From Nocardioides sp. NBC_00368 (GTDB taxonomy: Bacteria > Actinomycetota > Actinomycetes > Propionibacteriales > Nocardioidaceae): DNA of 64,000 nt. The stretch covers positions 5,601,001 through 5,665,000 of the forward strand of contig NZ_CP107970.1 of assembly GCF_036090055.1 (NCBI RefSeq), read 5' to 3'. Each line of letters starts with the position of its first letter. The first letter of the stretch is position 1. Below, piece by piece: positions 51,628-60,742 of the stretch. The position numbers and the translations under genes are program-made. The notes under the pieces are model-generated. The model worked only from the letters and a program-made list of their open reading frames with translations, did no database searches and was not told the origin of the DNA.

Positions 51628-53271
51628 TCAGTGGCCGAACGCCTCCTGCAACCACCAGGAGCCCTCGCGCGAGAGCACCTTGGCGTCGATCACCATCGGC
51701 CGGGTCGACTCTGACGACAGCCAGTCCTTGACCGGGGCGAGGTCCGCGGTCTCCCGGACCGTGATCGCCTCGCACCCGTATCCGCGTGCGATCTGCGCGA
51801 GGTCGCTGTCGGGGAAGACGACGGTGTCCAGGGAGGGACCGTCGAACCCGAAGTGGTGCACCTCGGCGCCGTACATCGCGTCGTTGTAGATCACGACGAG
51901 AAGTGGGATCTCGAGCCGGACCGCCGTCTCGAGCTCGGTGATGCCCATCAGGAACCCGCCGTCACCCACGCCCACGACCGGGAGCCGGCCGGGTTGCGCG
52001 AGCGCGGCTCCCACGCCCGTCGCCAGGCCCAGCCCGACGGACTGGAACGCCTGGGTGAAGCAGAAGCCGAACTCGTCCGGAACGTCGAGGTACATGCTCG
52101 GGTAGCCCACGAAGTTCCCGGAGTCGACCGACACGATCCGTTCGGTCGGCAGGAGGCGGTTGAGCTCCAGCGAGAGGGTCCGCGGGTCGATCCGTCCGTC
52201 GCCCGACTGATCCACGAAGTCGACCTGGTGCCAGCGCAACGACGAACGGATCCGTTCGCCGACCGCCGTCGTCCGGTAGCCGGTGCGGTCGTCGGGCTGT
52301 GCAGCACGAAGGGCCGCGGTCGTCGCGCGAGCCGTCTCAGCGACGCCGCCCCACAGTCCCAGGTCCACGTCGCGGTTCCGGCCGATCGCCTGAGGTTCGA
52401 CATCGACCTGGACGACCTTGGCCTGATCGCCGATGAGCCTGCCGTGCCGCATCGTCCACATGTTCAGCGCGCAGCCGAACCCGACCACGAGGTCGGCGTC
52501 GGCGATGAGCTCGGCGGTGAGCGGTGAGCTGAAGCCGCCGGAGACGTCGATGCCCCACGGATCCTCGTTGAACAGTCCGCGGGCGACGGCGGAGGTGGCC
52601 AGCAGAGCTCCCGACGCAGCCGCGAGCTCCTGAAGCGCTTCCTTCGCGCCCTCTGCCCGGCCACCACGCCCGGCCACGAACACCGGTCGCTGCGCCGACT
52701 GGATCAGCTCGACGAACCGGCGCACGTCCTCGGGCGCCGGTTGCGGCAGGCCCACGGTGCCGAACGTGCGTCGGGACGCATCGTCGGGCAGCTCCATGTC
52801 CTGGACGTCGATCGGCACGTTCAGTACGACGGTGCGCTGCTGGTGCAGGCAGGCCGCGAAGGCGCGGGCGACATCCACCAGGGCGGTCTGCGGCGACCGT
52901 ACGCGCATCGCGAGGGCACCCGCCCCCTCGGCCATGCCGGCCTGGTCGATGAAGAAGTTCGAGGTGGGCTCGGTCGCCTCGGCGGTCAGCACGAGCAACG
53001 GCGTCCTGCTCTTCGCCGCCTCGACGATGCCGGTGAGCGCGTTGGTGTAACCGCACCCCTGGTGCAGCGACAGCACCGCGACCTCGCCGGACATCCGCGC
53101 GTAGGCGTCAGCCATGGTGGCAGCGCCGCCCTCGTGCCGGGCCGGGACGAACCGCGCCCCACGCTCCACGAGCGCGTTGGTGAAGTGGAAGTTTCCGCTG
53201 CCGACCACGCCGAAGACGGCCCGGACGCCGAGATCCGTGAGCACCTCGCCGATCGCATCACGTACCAGCAT
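51628..53271 (-). CDS. thiamine-diphosphate enzyme, benzoylformate-decarboxylase/acetolactate-synthase-like
   Basis: A 547-residue three-domain ThDP enzyme. The N-terminal PYR domain holds the cofactor-activating Glu in RHEGGAA. The central domain is TPP_enzyme_M-like. The C-terminal PP domain has the Mg/diphosphate motif GDGGFLMGITELETA...YNDAMYG. In this operon, directly after an isatin-hydrolase-like gene, a decarboxylase of a 2-aminophenylglyoxylate (isatinate) or other arylglyoxylate is the simplest reading. Acetolactate synthase is unlikely, since no regulatory subunit is present. The ATG shares one base with the cyclase stop. Confidence 0.82.
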   Translation of the reverse strand: MLVRDAIGEVLTDLGVRAVFGVVGSGNFHFTNALVERGARFVPARHEGGAATMADAYARMSGEVAVLSLHQGCGYTNALTGIVEAAKSRTPLLVLTAEATEPTSNFFIDQAGMAEGAGALAMRVRSPQTALVDVARAFAACLHQQRTVVLNVPIDVQDMELPDDASRRTFGTVGLPQPAPEDVRRFVELIQSAQRPVFVAGRGGRAEGAKEALQELAAASGALLATSAVARGLFNEDPWGIDVSGGFSSPLTAELIADADLVVGFGCALNMWTMRHGRLIGDQAKVVQVDVEPQAIGRNRDVDLGLWGGVAETARATTAALRAAQPDDRTGYRTTAVGERIRSSLRWHQVDFVDQSGDGRIDPRTLSLELNRLLPTERIVSVDSGNFVGYPSMYLDVPDEFGFCFTQAFQSVGLGLATGVGAALAQPGRLPVVGVGDGGFLMGITELETAVRLEIPLLVVIYNDAMYGAEVHHFGFDGPSLDTVVFPDSDLAQIARGYGCEAITVRETADLAPVKDWLSSESTRPMVIDAKVLSREGSWWLQEAFGH

Positions 53272-54080
53272 CAGTCCACCTCCTGGCCTGCAGCCGGGAC
53301 CATCGCCAGGACGCGTGCGGGACTGCCCGAACCGCCCACGATCGGGAGCGGCGCGACCACGATCAGGGCGCCGGTCGTCGGGATGAGCGCGAGGTTCTGC
53401 AGCTGGGTGATGCCGTACTTGCCGGCACCGAGGAGGTAGGTGTGCACCGGGAAGGCCGGCTCGAAGCCGAACGCCTGCCCGGCGTCGGTGCCCACGGTCT
53501 CGACGCCGAACCCGACGATGTCGGTCTCCTCGGCAAGCCACTTCGCGCACTCCGGGGTCACGCCCGGCGTGTGCGGGCCCTCGTCGTCAGCGTTGAGGAA
53601 GAGCTCCTGGTCGTGGGAGCGGGCGGCCCATCCGGTGCGGTAGAGGAGCCAGCCTTTCGGGAGCCGGCCGTGCTCGCGCTGCCACGCCTCGACGTCCTCG
53701 ATGGTGAGCAGGTAGTCCGCGTTCTCCGCGACCTCGGCCGTCTTGTCGATGACCACAGCGGGCCCGACGAGCCGCTCCGCCGGCACCTGCGACACGTCGC
53801 CGTGCTCGACGCCGGTCACCCAGTGGCACGGCGCGTCGAAGTGGGTGCCGACGTGCTCGCCGGTGTGGATGCCGTTCTGGTAGGAGGTCTCGCCCCGCTC
53901 GTCGTACTTCGCCAGCTCCTCCAGCTCGAAGCGCGGGATCGGAGCCATCCCCTCGGGCAGAGGCAGTACGGGTGTCGAGGCTGAAAGCTTGGCGGTCAGA
54001 TCCACGACCGTGACGGCGCCCGAGGCGACGGCACTGGCCAGATCCGACGGCGTACGGGCCGGGGTAGACGAGAGGTGCAT
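53271..54080 (-). CDS. cyclase-family metal hydrolase, isatin-hydrolase-like
   Basis: A 269-residue member of the cyclase/kynurenine-formamidase superfamily. The Mn-binding motif is HTGEHVGTHFDAPCHW. FLNADDEGPHTPGVTPE and GTDAGQAFGFEPAFPVH are segments I associate with the structurally known isatin hydrolase of Labrenzia rather than KynB. It would open isatin (or a ring-hydroxylated isatin) to the 2-aminophenylglyoxylate. First gene of the operon, divergent from a LysR gene; no clear ribosome site before ATG 54080. Kynurenine formamidase is the main alternative, but no kynureninase is present. Confidence 0.8.
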   Translation of the reverse strand: MHLSSTPARTPSDLASAVASGAVTVVDLTAKLSASTPVLPLPEGMAPIPRFELEELAKYDERGETSYQNGIHTGEHVGTHFDAPCHWVTGVEHGDVSQVPAERLVGPAVVIDKTAEVAENADYLLTIEDVEAWQREHGRLPKGWLLYRTGWAARSHDQELFLNADDEGPHTPGVTPECAKWLAEETDIVGFGVETVGTDAGQAFGFEPAFPVHTYLLGAGKYGITQLQNLALIPTTGALIVVAPLPIVGGSGSPARVLAMVPAAGQEVD

Positions 54081-54183
54081 GCCAGAATCGTGCTGCCGCT
54101 GAGACGCACACCACCAATGCCAATCCAAGGCCAGGCATGTCGGAAAAGATATATCTAGGCATTCCGATATAAGCCGATCTACG
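54081..54183. promoter_or_regulatory. divergent promoter region of the long catabolic operon and its LysR gene
   Basis: 103 bases with the only AT-rich patch of the area (54138-54176). AGGCATGTCGGAAAAGATAT and AGGCATTCCGATATAAGCC are two related direct copies about 25 bases apart. TATAAG near 54168-54175 can serve as -10 for the LysR gene. The paired half-sites suit LTTR binding; exact operators are not certain. Confidence 0.45.
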
Positions 54184-55206
54184 ATGGCCGCCAGTCGTCG
54201 GCGAGAGGTTCCCATCGTGCAGACCCAGCAACTGTTCGGCGGCAAGCTGAAGCTGCGCCATCTCGTCCTCCTCACCACGATCGCCGATGAGGGGTCGTTC
54301 GTAGGCGCCGCCGATAACCTCTACATCTCCCAGCCCGCCGTGACCCGAAGCGTCCGGGAGCTCGAAGATCTCGTCGGCGTCGAGCTCTTCGTGCGCGGAC
54401 CTCGAGGCGTATCGCCCACGCCGGCCGGGGAGATCCTGATCGAGCAGGCGCGATCCGCGCTCGGCAACCTGCGTCGCGCCTCCGAGCAGATCGAGGAAGT
54501 GCTGCGAGGGGGCGCGCGGCCGCTTCGGGTCGGGACCAACCTGGCCGGCGCCTACGCCCTTCTTCCTCGTGCCGTGGTCGCCCTGAAGCGGGCCCATCCC
54601 GACATCACGGTCTCGGTGGTCGAGGGCACCGCGGAGCAGCTGACCACGAGTCTCCACCGGAGTGAGGTCGATCTGCTCGTCGGGCGTTTGGATCCCGGAA
54701 CCTATCGCGGGGCGCTCCACCACATCCGGCTCTACGACGAAGCGGTGCGGGCGGTCGTGCGTTGTGGCCATCCGGCACTTGCCTCAGCGCCGCAACGGCT
54801 CGCCGACCTGCAGTCCTACCCGTGGATCCTGCCTCTGCAGCCCAGCACTCTGCGGGCCGAGCTCGATGACATGTTTGCCCGAGAAGGCCTCAGTCCACCG
54901 CGCGACATCACCGAGTGCTCGACCCTGCTCACCTCACGGGCCATGCTCCTGGAGACAGAGGCCATCGCGCCACTGCCGATGCTGATCGGTGTGCGCGACG
55001 AGCTCCTCGAGATGCTGCCTCTCCGTCTCGACACGGTCCCGCGGGCCATCGGCGTGACGCTGCCTGCGGACCGGTCGGTCAGTCGAGAAGCACGCCTGTT
55101 GGTCGATACGCTCACCGCCACTGCGGCGACCATCGCCACCGAACTCGATGAGGCTGTACCGGCGGCCGTGCCGAGTGCTGCTGCTCCAAGGAGCCCGGTC
55201 ATCTGA
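54184..55206 (+). CDS. LysR-type regulator of the isatin-like/3-hydroxyanthranilate operon
   Basis: A 340-residue LTTR. The HTH (about residues 22-82: LKLRHLVLLTTIADEGSFVGAADNLY; FVRGPRGVSPTPAG) is preceded by a short basic extension if the ATG at 54184 is used. A GTG at 54217 with GAGAGG upstream would start nearer the usual N-terminus and is a real alternative. The effector domain follows, with an Ala/Pro-rich C-terminal tail. It is divergent from the cyclase gene and is its likely activator, in the GbpR/CbbR-like subgroup by appearance. Confidence 0.87.
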   Translation: MAASRRREVPIVQTQQLFGGKLKLRHLVLLTTIADEGSFVGAADNLYISQPAVTRSVRELEDLVGVELFVRGPRGVSPTPAGEILIEQARSALGNLRRASEQIEEVLRGGARPLRVGTNLAGAYALLPRAVVALKRAHPDITVSVVEGTAEQLTTSLHRSEVDLLVGRLDPGTYRGALHHIRLYDEAVRAVVRCGHPALASAPQRLADLQSYPWILPLQPSTLRAELDDMFAREGLSPPRDITECSTLLTSRAMLLETEAIAPLPMLIGVRDELLEMLPLRLDTVPRAIGVTLPADRSVSREARLLVDTLTATAATIATELDEAVPAAVPSAAAPRSPVI

Positions 55207-55338
55207 AGCTCGACCTCGAGCCAAGTCCGGACCCGTTCCACCGGAGACCTCGACAGCGTCCGGCATGAGCGGGCGTGCATACCGCACGCAGGTTTGGCAT
55301 TGGTGACCTGGACCACTTCCTCTCCAAGATCTGATGCC

Positions 55339-56529
55339 ATGAACACTTCCGAGGAACCAGCCGATTCGAAACCGAGCTCTGGCGTTTCCAGGCGTTCACT
55401 GCTTGCCGGCGCCGGTGCAACAGGCGTCCTCGCAGGGACGGGCGCACTGCCTGCGTCCGCTGCAGGTGCGACGTCCGCCGCCCGAAAGTTCGGCGCCGGC
55501 AGGCGAACCCGGCTCGTTCTTCTGGGCACGTCCGGGGGTCCGCCCTGGTGGCCCGGAACTGACCGCGCGGGCGTGGCGTCAGCGGTGGTCGTCGGCGACA
55601 AGTACTACATCGTGGATGCTGGACATGGAGTGGGCCGTCAGGCACGGGATGCCCGGCTCGGCAACTGGAGCCATGACACGGACGGTCCGCTCGACGCTCT
55701 GCGTGCGATCTTCCTGACCCACCTGCACTCCGACCACATCATCGACCTGAACAACCTGCTCATCGAGGGGTTGTCGAACGGACTCGCGCGGGTGACGGCA
55801 CCAGTGCAGGTGTGGGGACCCGGCAATCGGGGCACGCTTCCTCCCCGTTTCGGGCCGCCCCCGGACCCGGCGGTGACGGCGCCGGAGAATCCGACACCGG
55901 GAACAGCCGAGACGATCGACCTGATGATGCGGGCGTACGCGACCGACATCAACGACCGGGTCTTCGACACCCGCAAACCACCGCCGTCCGCCCTGGCCTC
56001 CGGGCATGACGTGCCCATCCCGGAGCGTTACCTCGCCGACCCCAACGGGAACCCGCATCCCCGGATGAGTCCCGTGCCGTTCTACGAAGACGACCGTGTC
56101 CGGGTATCGGCCACACTCGTGCAGCACGCTCCGGTCTTTCCCGCGCTTGCCTTTCGCTTCGAGACCGAGGACGGGGTGGTCGTGTTCTCCGGCGATACGT
56201 CGCCGAGCGAGAACCTCATCGAGATGGCGCGAGGCGCCGACATCCTCGTGCACGAAGTCATGGACCGAGAATGGGCCGAAGAGATCTTCCCCGAGCCTCG
56301 AGACACCTCGGCCGAGGGTCGCTTTCAGCACCTGATCAACGCGCACACCACCATCGACGAGGTGGGGCCGATTGCTGAGGCAGCAGGCGTACGGACGCTC
56401 GTGCTGAATCATCTGGTCCCCGCCAACTGGCCGGAGCACAAGTTCCACCGGGCTCAGAAGAACTTCTCCGGTCTGGTCGTCGTCGGCCGGGATCTCGACG
56501 AGTTCGGAGTGGGCGCAGCGCTCGGCTGA
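55339..56529 (+). CDS. Tat-exported metallo-beta-lactamase-fold hydrolase
   Basis: A 396-residue protein. A twin-arginine signal (SRRSLLAGAGATGVLAG, then ASA) covers about the first 50 residues. The MBL core has THLHSDH (Zn ligands), a later GDTSPSENL and the final His in VLNHLVP. The architecture recalls ribonuclease-Z/arylsulfatase-like secreted hydrolases. No clear ribosome site precedes the ATG. It is a single gene downstream of the LysR gene; it may act on an extracellular ester or lactone, but nothing ties it firmly to the catabolic operon. Confidence 0.82.
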   Translation: MNTSEEPADSKPSSGVSRRSLLAGAGATGVLAGTGALPASAAGATSAARKFGAGRRTRLVLLGTSGGPPWWPGTDRAGVASAVVVGDKYYIVDAGHGVGRQARDARLGNWSHDTDGPLDALRAIFLTHLHSDHIIDLNNLLIEGLSNGLARVTAPVQVWGPGNRGTLPPRFGPPPDPAVTAPENPTPGTAETIDLMMRAYATDINDRVFDTRKPPPSALASGHDVPIPERYLADPNGNPHPRMSPVPFYEDDRVRVSATLVQHAPVFPALAFRFETEDGVVVFSGDTSPSENLIEMARGADILVHEVMDREWAEEIFPEPRDTSAEGRFQHLINAHTTIDEVGPIAEAAGVRTLVLNHLVPANWPEHKFHRAQKNFSGLVVVGRDLDEFGVGAALG

Positions 56530-56543
56530 GCGCCGAAGACCCT

Positions 56544-57719
56544 TCAGAACCCGATCGGCAGCCCGGCGTAGTTCTCCGCGAGCCCGGCGGCGGCGTGCTC
56601 GCTGGAGGTCACCCAGCGCAGCTGGGAGAGCTGGAGCTGGGTGTCGAAGGGGTCCTCGGCGGTGTGCAGCATCGTGGTCATCCACCAGGAGAAGTGGGTG
56701 CAGCGCCAGACGCGGCGCAGCGCGGTCGCGGAGTAGTCGTCGGCCAGCCGTGGGTCGCCCTTGAGCAGCGCGGTGAGCGCGGGTGCCAGCAGCGCGACGT
56801 CGGCGACGGCGAGGTTGAGGCCCTTGGCGCCTGTGGGCGGGACGATGTGGGCGGCGTCGCCGGCCAGGAAGAGCCGGCCGTGGCGCATCGGCGTGGAGAC
56901 GTGCGAGCGCATCGGCAGGACGCTGCGGTCGGTGATCTGGCCGGACTGCAGCGTCCAGCCGTTCTGGCCGTGACCGAGCCGGGAGGCGAGCGCGTCCCAG
57001 ATCTGGTCGTCGGACCAGGTTGCCGGGTCGGTGCCGTTCGGCACCTGGAGGTAGAACCGGGAGACGCTCTCCGAGCGCATCGAGTGCAGCGCGAAGCCGT
57101 CGGGGTGCCAGGCGTAGATCAGCTCGTCGGTCGAGGGCGCGACGTCGGCGAGGATGCCGAACCAGCTGTAGGGATAGGTGCGGTCCCAGCTCTCGCGGGC
57201 CGGGATCGCGGCGCGGCTGGGGCCGAAGGATCCGTCGCAGCCGACGATCACGTCGGCTCGGATCCGCCGCGCGACCCCGTCGGGGTCGGTGAAGGTGACC
57301 GAGGGCTGGTCGGACTCGATGTCGTGCAACGCGGTGTCTGCGACCTCGTAGTGGACGACCTGCCCGGCGGCCCTGCGTGCATCGATCAGGTCCTTCTGCA
57401 CCTCGGTCTGGCCGTAGACGTAGACCGCCCGACCGACCAGGTCGACGAAGTCGAGGTGGTGACGCTCCTCGGGCCACTGCAGGTAGATCCCGCGATGCTT
57501 GTCGGCCTCGCGGGCCAGTCGGTCGCCGAGGCCGACCTCGGTGAGCACGTCGACGCTCGACTGCTCCAGGATGCCGGCGCGGATCCGGGCCGCGACGTAC
57601 TCCTCCGACCGGGTCTCCACCACGACCGAGTCGACCCCGTCGGCGGCGAGGAGATGGCTCAGCAGCATCCCTGCGGGGCCGGCGCCGACGATCACAACCT
57701 GCGTACGTTCATCTGCCAT
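56544..57719 (-). CDS. pobA: 4-hydroxybenzoate 3-monooxygenase
   Basis: A 391-residue class A flavoprotein hydroxylase. FAD motif VVIVGAGPAGMLLSHLL, DG motif VGCDGSFGPSR and GD motif FLAGDAAHIVPPTGAKGLN are all present, and the length fits PobA (about 390-395). It turns 4-hydroxybenzoate into protocatechuate with NAD(P)H. No pca genes are in the window, so protocatechuate must be used elsewhere. It is divergent from an acyl-CoA synthetase gene across 181 bases with an IclR-like palindrome. Confidence 0.95.
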   Translation of the reverse strand: MADERTQVVIVGAGPAGMLLSHLLAADGVDSVVVETRSEEYVAARIRAGILEQSSVDVLTEVGLGDRLAREADKHRGIYLQWPEERHHLDFVDLVGRAVYVYGQTEVQKDLIDARRAAGQVVHYEVADTALHDIESDQPSVTFTDPDGVARRIRADVIVGCDGSFGPSRAAIPARESWDRTYPYSWFGILADVAPSTDELIYAWHPDGFALHSMRSESVSRFYLQVPNGTDPATWSDDQIWDALASRLGHGQNGWTLQSGQITDRSVLPMRSHVSTPMRHGRLFLAGDAAHIVPPTGAKGLNLAVADVALLAPALTALLKGDPRLADDYSATALRRVWRCTHFSWWMTTMLHTAEDPFDTQLQLSQLRWVTSSEHAAAGLAENYAGLPIGF

Positions 57720-57763
57720 GGGGCCGAGTCAACTCCTGTCCGAGTGATCGTCGCCACCGCCGC

Positions 57764-57780
57764 TTTCCGTTGAGTGGAAA
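57764..57780. promoter_or_regulatory. IclR/PobR-type palindrome upstream of pobA
   Basis: TTTCC (57764-57768) and GGAAA (57776-57780) flank GTTGAGT. The form TTTCC-N7-GGAAA resembles operators of IclR-family Pca/Pob regulators. It sits 45 bases before the pobA ATG; the acyl-CoA synthetase gene lies about 120 bases the other way. No regulator gene is adjacent. Confidence 0.5.
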
Positions 57781-57900
57781 CCGGAACCCTCGACGGATTC
57801 TCAAATGGTGCGGACGGGCTCTTGTGTCCGCGCCGGTGCGTCCCTACCGTCGAGGCAACTCAATTGTGACCCGAGTCACAACCTATGAAGGAGCGCCCTG

Positions 57901-59763
57901 ATGCCCGACGTCCTCGCCGACCGCGCCGCCCTCGAGTCCCAGATCGGCGACCAGACCATGGTCGACGTGCTTGCCAAGGTGGTCGCCGAGCGCGGCGCCG
58001 AGCCGGCCTTCTCCGACCGGCACACCGTCGACGGCACGGGCTGGCGCACCCTGACCTGGGGCGAGCTGCACCAGCGCGCCCGCGGGCTGGCCGCCGCCTA
58101 CATCAAGGCCGGTCTCCAGCCGGGAGAGTCGGTCGCGATCATGGCCGCCAACCGCATCGAGCACATCCTCGCCGACCTGGCGGCCGTGCTCGCGGGAGGT
58201 GTGCCGATCAGCATCTACAACACCCTCGCGCCCGACCAGGTGGGCTACGTCGCCGAGCACGCGGACCCGCGGATCGTGGTGCTGGAGACCGACGACCACG
58301 TCGCCCGCTGGGCGCTCGGGCTGAAGCGGGAGGAGATCCTCCGCGTCGTCACCATAGACACCGCGGTGGCCGACGACCCGCGGGCGGTCGCCTGGGACGA
58401 CTTCGTCGCCTCCGGGGCGGCGGCGCTCGACGGAGTCGACGGGGTCGGCGAGGAGCTGGACGCGCGCAGCGCGGCGGTGACCCCGGACGACACCGTCACG
58501 ATGCTCTACACCTCGGGCACCACCGGGCAGCCCAAGGGCGTGGTGCTCACCCACCGCAACATCGTCTTCGAGACCACCAGCTCGCTGTCGACCTCGGGGA
58601 TCGAGGAGCCGGGGATCCTGGTCTCCTACCTGCCGTTCGCGCACATCGCCGAGCGGGTGCTCAGCCTCTACATCCCGCAGTTCAACGGCGGCCACGTCTA
58701 TCTCATCCAGGACCCCACGCTGCTGCTCAGCACGCTGCAGGAGGTGCACCCGACCAGCTTCTTCGGGGTCCCGCGGGTGTGGGAGAAGATCCGCACCGGC
58801 GTCACCGCCCTGCTCGCCGCCGAGACCGACGACGCCAAGCGGGAGGCCGTGGAGAAGGCGATGGCGGTCGGCCTGGCCTACGTCGAGTCGCAGCAGACCG
58901 GGCAGACCACCTCGCCCGAGCTGCAGGCTCAGTTCGAGCAGGCGGACGCCGCGGTCCTCTCGACCATGCGTGCCCTGCTCGGGCTCGACAAGGTCGAGTG
59001 GGCGGCGAGCGCGGCCGCGCCGATGCCGCTCGAGGTCGCGAAGTTCTTCGCCGGGCTGGGGATCAAGGTCTACGACGTCTACGGGATGACCGAGACCACC
59101 GGTGCCGCGACCGCCAACGGGCCCGACGGCTTCCGGCTCGGCACGGTCGGCCGGGCTCATCCCGGGATCGAGGTGCGCATCGCACAGGACGGCGAGATCC
59201 TGTTCCGCGGTCCCATCACGACCCCCGGCTACGTACGTCGGCCGGAGGCGACGGCAGCGCTCCTCGACGACGACGGCTGGCTGCACACCGGCGATATCGG
59301 CTCGCTCGACGAGGACGGCTTCCTCAGCGTCGTCGACCGCAAGAAGGAGATGATCATCAACTCCGCGGGCAAGAACATCGCCCCGTCCAACATCGAGAAC
59401 CTCCTCAAGGAGAGCCCGCTGGTCGGCCACGCGATGGTGGTCGGTGACGGCCGTTCGTACGTCGTCGCCGTGCTCACCCTCGACGGCGAGATCGCTCCAG
59501 TGGTCGCTCAGAAGCTCGGCGTCGAGGCCGGCTCGCTCGCCGAGCTGGCTCAGCACCCGGTCATCCGGGGCGCGGTGGGTCAGGCGGTCGAGGCGGCCAA
59601 CGCCCGGCTGTCGCGGCCCGAGCAGGTCAAGGCCTTCGAGCTGCTCGGCGAGGAGTGGACCGCCGAGTCCGAGGAGCTCACCCCGACCCTGAAGCTCAAG
59701 CGGCGCGTGGTGAGCAAGAAGTACGCCGACATCATCGACGGGCTCTACGCCGCGGAGCAGTAA
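57901..59763 (+). CDS. long-chain acyl-CoA synthetase (FadD15-like ANL ligase)
   Basis: A 620-residue ANL-superfamily ligase: YTSGTTGQPKGVV (P-loop), YLPFAHIAER, YGMTETTGA, HTGDIG and the C-terminal adenylation Lys in PTLKLKRR. The overall plan with a long insertion (about 300-370) matches FadD15/long-chain ACS rather than benzoate-CoA ligase. The ATG follows AAGGAG. It activates a fatty or aryl-aliphatic acid with ATP and CoA. Divergent from pobA; ended by a hairpin. Confidence 0.9.
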   Translation: MPDVLADRAALESQIGDQTMVDVLAKVVAERGAEPAFSDRHTVDGTGWRTLTWGELHQRARGLAAAYIKAGLQPGESVAIMAANRIEHILADLAAVLAGGVPISIYNTLAPDQVGYVAEHADPRIVVLETDDHVARWALGLKREEILRVVTIDTAVADDPRAVAWDDFVASGAAALDGVDGVGEELDARSAAVTPDDTVTMLYTSGTTGQPKGVVLTHRNIVFETTSSLSTSGIEEPGILVSYLPFAHIAERVLSLYIPQFNGGHVYLIQDPTLLLSTLQEVHPTSFFGVPRVWEKIRTGVTALLAAETDDAKREAVEKAMAVGLAYVESQQTGQTTSPELQAQFEQADAAVLSTMRALLGLDKVEWAASAAAPMPLEVAKFFAGLGIKVYDVYGMTETTGAATANGPDGFRLGTVGRAHPGIEVRIAQDGEILFRGPITTPGYVRRPEATAALLDDDGWLHTGDIGSLDEDGFLSVVDRKKEMIINSAGKNIAPSNIENLLKESPLVGHAMVVGDGRSYVVAVLTLDGEIAPVVAQKLGVEAGSLAELAQHPVIRGAVGQAVEAANARLSRPEQVKAFELLGEEWTAESEELTPTLKLKRRVVSKKYADIIDGLYAAEQ

Positions 59764-59774
59764 GGGTTGGCGTC

Positions 59775-59810
59775 CGGATCCTGACGCCGCCCTCTCGTCC
59801 TCAGGATCCG
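59775..59810 (+). terminator. hairpin after the acyl-CoA synthetase gene
   Basis: CGGATCCTGA (59775-59784) pairs exactly with TCAGGATCCG (59801-59810) across a 16-base loop, 12 bases after the stop codon. Confidence 0.6.
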
Positions 59811-59858
59811 CCCGGTAACGTCGAGATCGACTTGTTCGGGCGGGTCAGGAGGTCTGCA

Positions 59859-60731
59859 ATGCGTTGCTTCATCGTCGTCAAGGAGCGCAGCGACGCCGAG
59901 AGATGGGACTGGGTTCTGGCCGGTCCCGGGCTGCACGCGGCCGGATCGCTGGGAGCCCGCGGGACCGAGGACGCGATCATCGCGGCGGTCGGGGCTGCGT
60001 ACGACTCCCTCATCCGGCTCGCTCCGGTGCAGATCGTGGTCGCGCTGCCGTCCAACTCGCGGTTCTGGATGCTGACCGACGAGATCGCGGACGCCTATCC
60101 AGGGGTCACCGTGGTGCCGTTCGTCGAGGACGACGCGGACATCCGTGCCGAGGCCGTGGAGGCGCTCGCGGTCCATCGGGCCGGCCCGCTGCCGCCGCTG
60201 GTGGTGGCGACCGACGGCTCGGCGCATCGCGGGTTCATCGGGTGGGGATGGCTCGCCGGTGACGGCCAGCACGGCTTCGGGCGGCAGGTGCCCAACGCCC
60301 GGATCCGGGACCCGCACTCACTGGTGGTGCTGGCCGAGCTGCAGGCGATCGCGGAGGCGGTGCGGGCGCTGCCGCGGCGCACGCTGACCATCCGGACCGA
60401 CTCGCGCGTCGCGCTCGCGCTGATCGAGGACTGGCTGCGCGGCGAGGAGTCGATGCCGAAGGGCTACGAGACCGAGCACCGCGCCGAGCTCGCCGGCCTG
60501 ACCCGGATGCACGACGAGCTCTGTCGCGAGTCCGAGCGGCTCTCGTTCGAGTGGGTACGCGGCCATGTCGGCGAGGCGCTCAACGAGGGCGCCGACTCGC
60601 TGGCGAAGCTGGCTCGGCGCTTCGCCGAGGGCACCTGGGGGCTGACCGCCGACGAGATCCCCGGCAGGGCGCGGGCGATCGCGGAGACCTTCGCCGCACC
60701 GTTGGCCTCCGGGTCCGCCTCGGCCGGGTAG
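59859..60731 (+). CDS. RNase HI-like protein with an extra N-terminal domain
   Basis: A 290-residue protein. The C-terminal two thirds (about 108-262) carry the RNase H acidic set: Asp in ATDGSA, Glu in LAELQAI, Asp in IRTDSR and a final Asp in EGADSLAK. The first ~105 residues are of an unrecognised alpha/beta type (MRCFIVVKERSD) and are not the hybrid-binding domain of eukaryotic RNase H1. The ATG at 59859 has CAGGAGG upstream. It could degrade RNA:DNA hybrids. Its end is 11 bases from the amidohydrolase start. Confidence 0.83.
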   Translation: MRCFIVVKERSDAERWDWVLAGPGLHAAGSLGARGTEDAIIAAVGAAYDSLIRLAPVQIVVALPSNSRFWMLTDEIADAYPGVTVVPFVEDDADIRAEAVEALAVHRAGPLPPLVVATDGSAHRGFIGWGWLAGDGQHGFGRQVPNARIRDPHSLVVLAELQAIAEAVRALPRRTLTIRTDSRVALALIEDWLRGEESMPKGYETEHRAELAGLTRMHDELCRESERLSFEWVRGHVGEALNEGADSLAKLARRFAEGTWGLTADEIPGRARAIAETFAAPLASGSASAG

Positions 60732-60742
60732 GTTCGCCCGGT

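Noticed and set aside
51628..53271. Acetolactate synthase large subunit (ilvB)
   Set aside because: The fold is shared, but there is no ilvN/ilvC neighbour and the gene is embedded in a catabolic operon beside an isatin-hydrolase-like gene.
53271..54080. Kynurenine formamidase (kynB)
   Set aside because: It shares the HxGTHxDxPxH motif, but the FLNAD-GPHTPG and GTDAGQA-EP-FPxH segments fit isatin hydrolase better, and no kynureninase or tryptophan dioxygenase is nearby. Kept only as an alternative.
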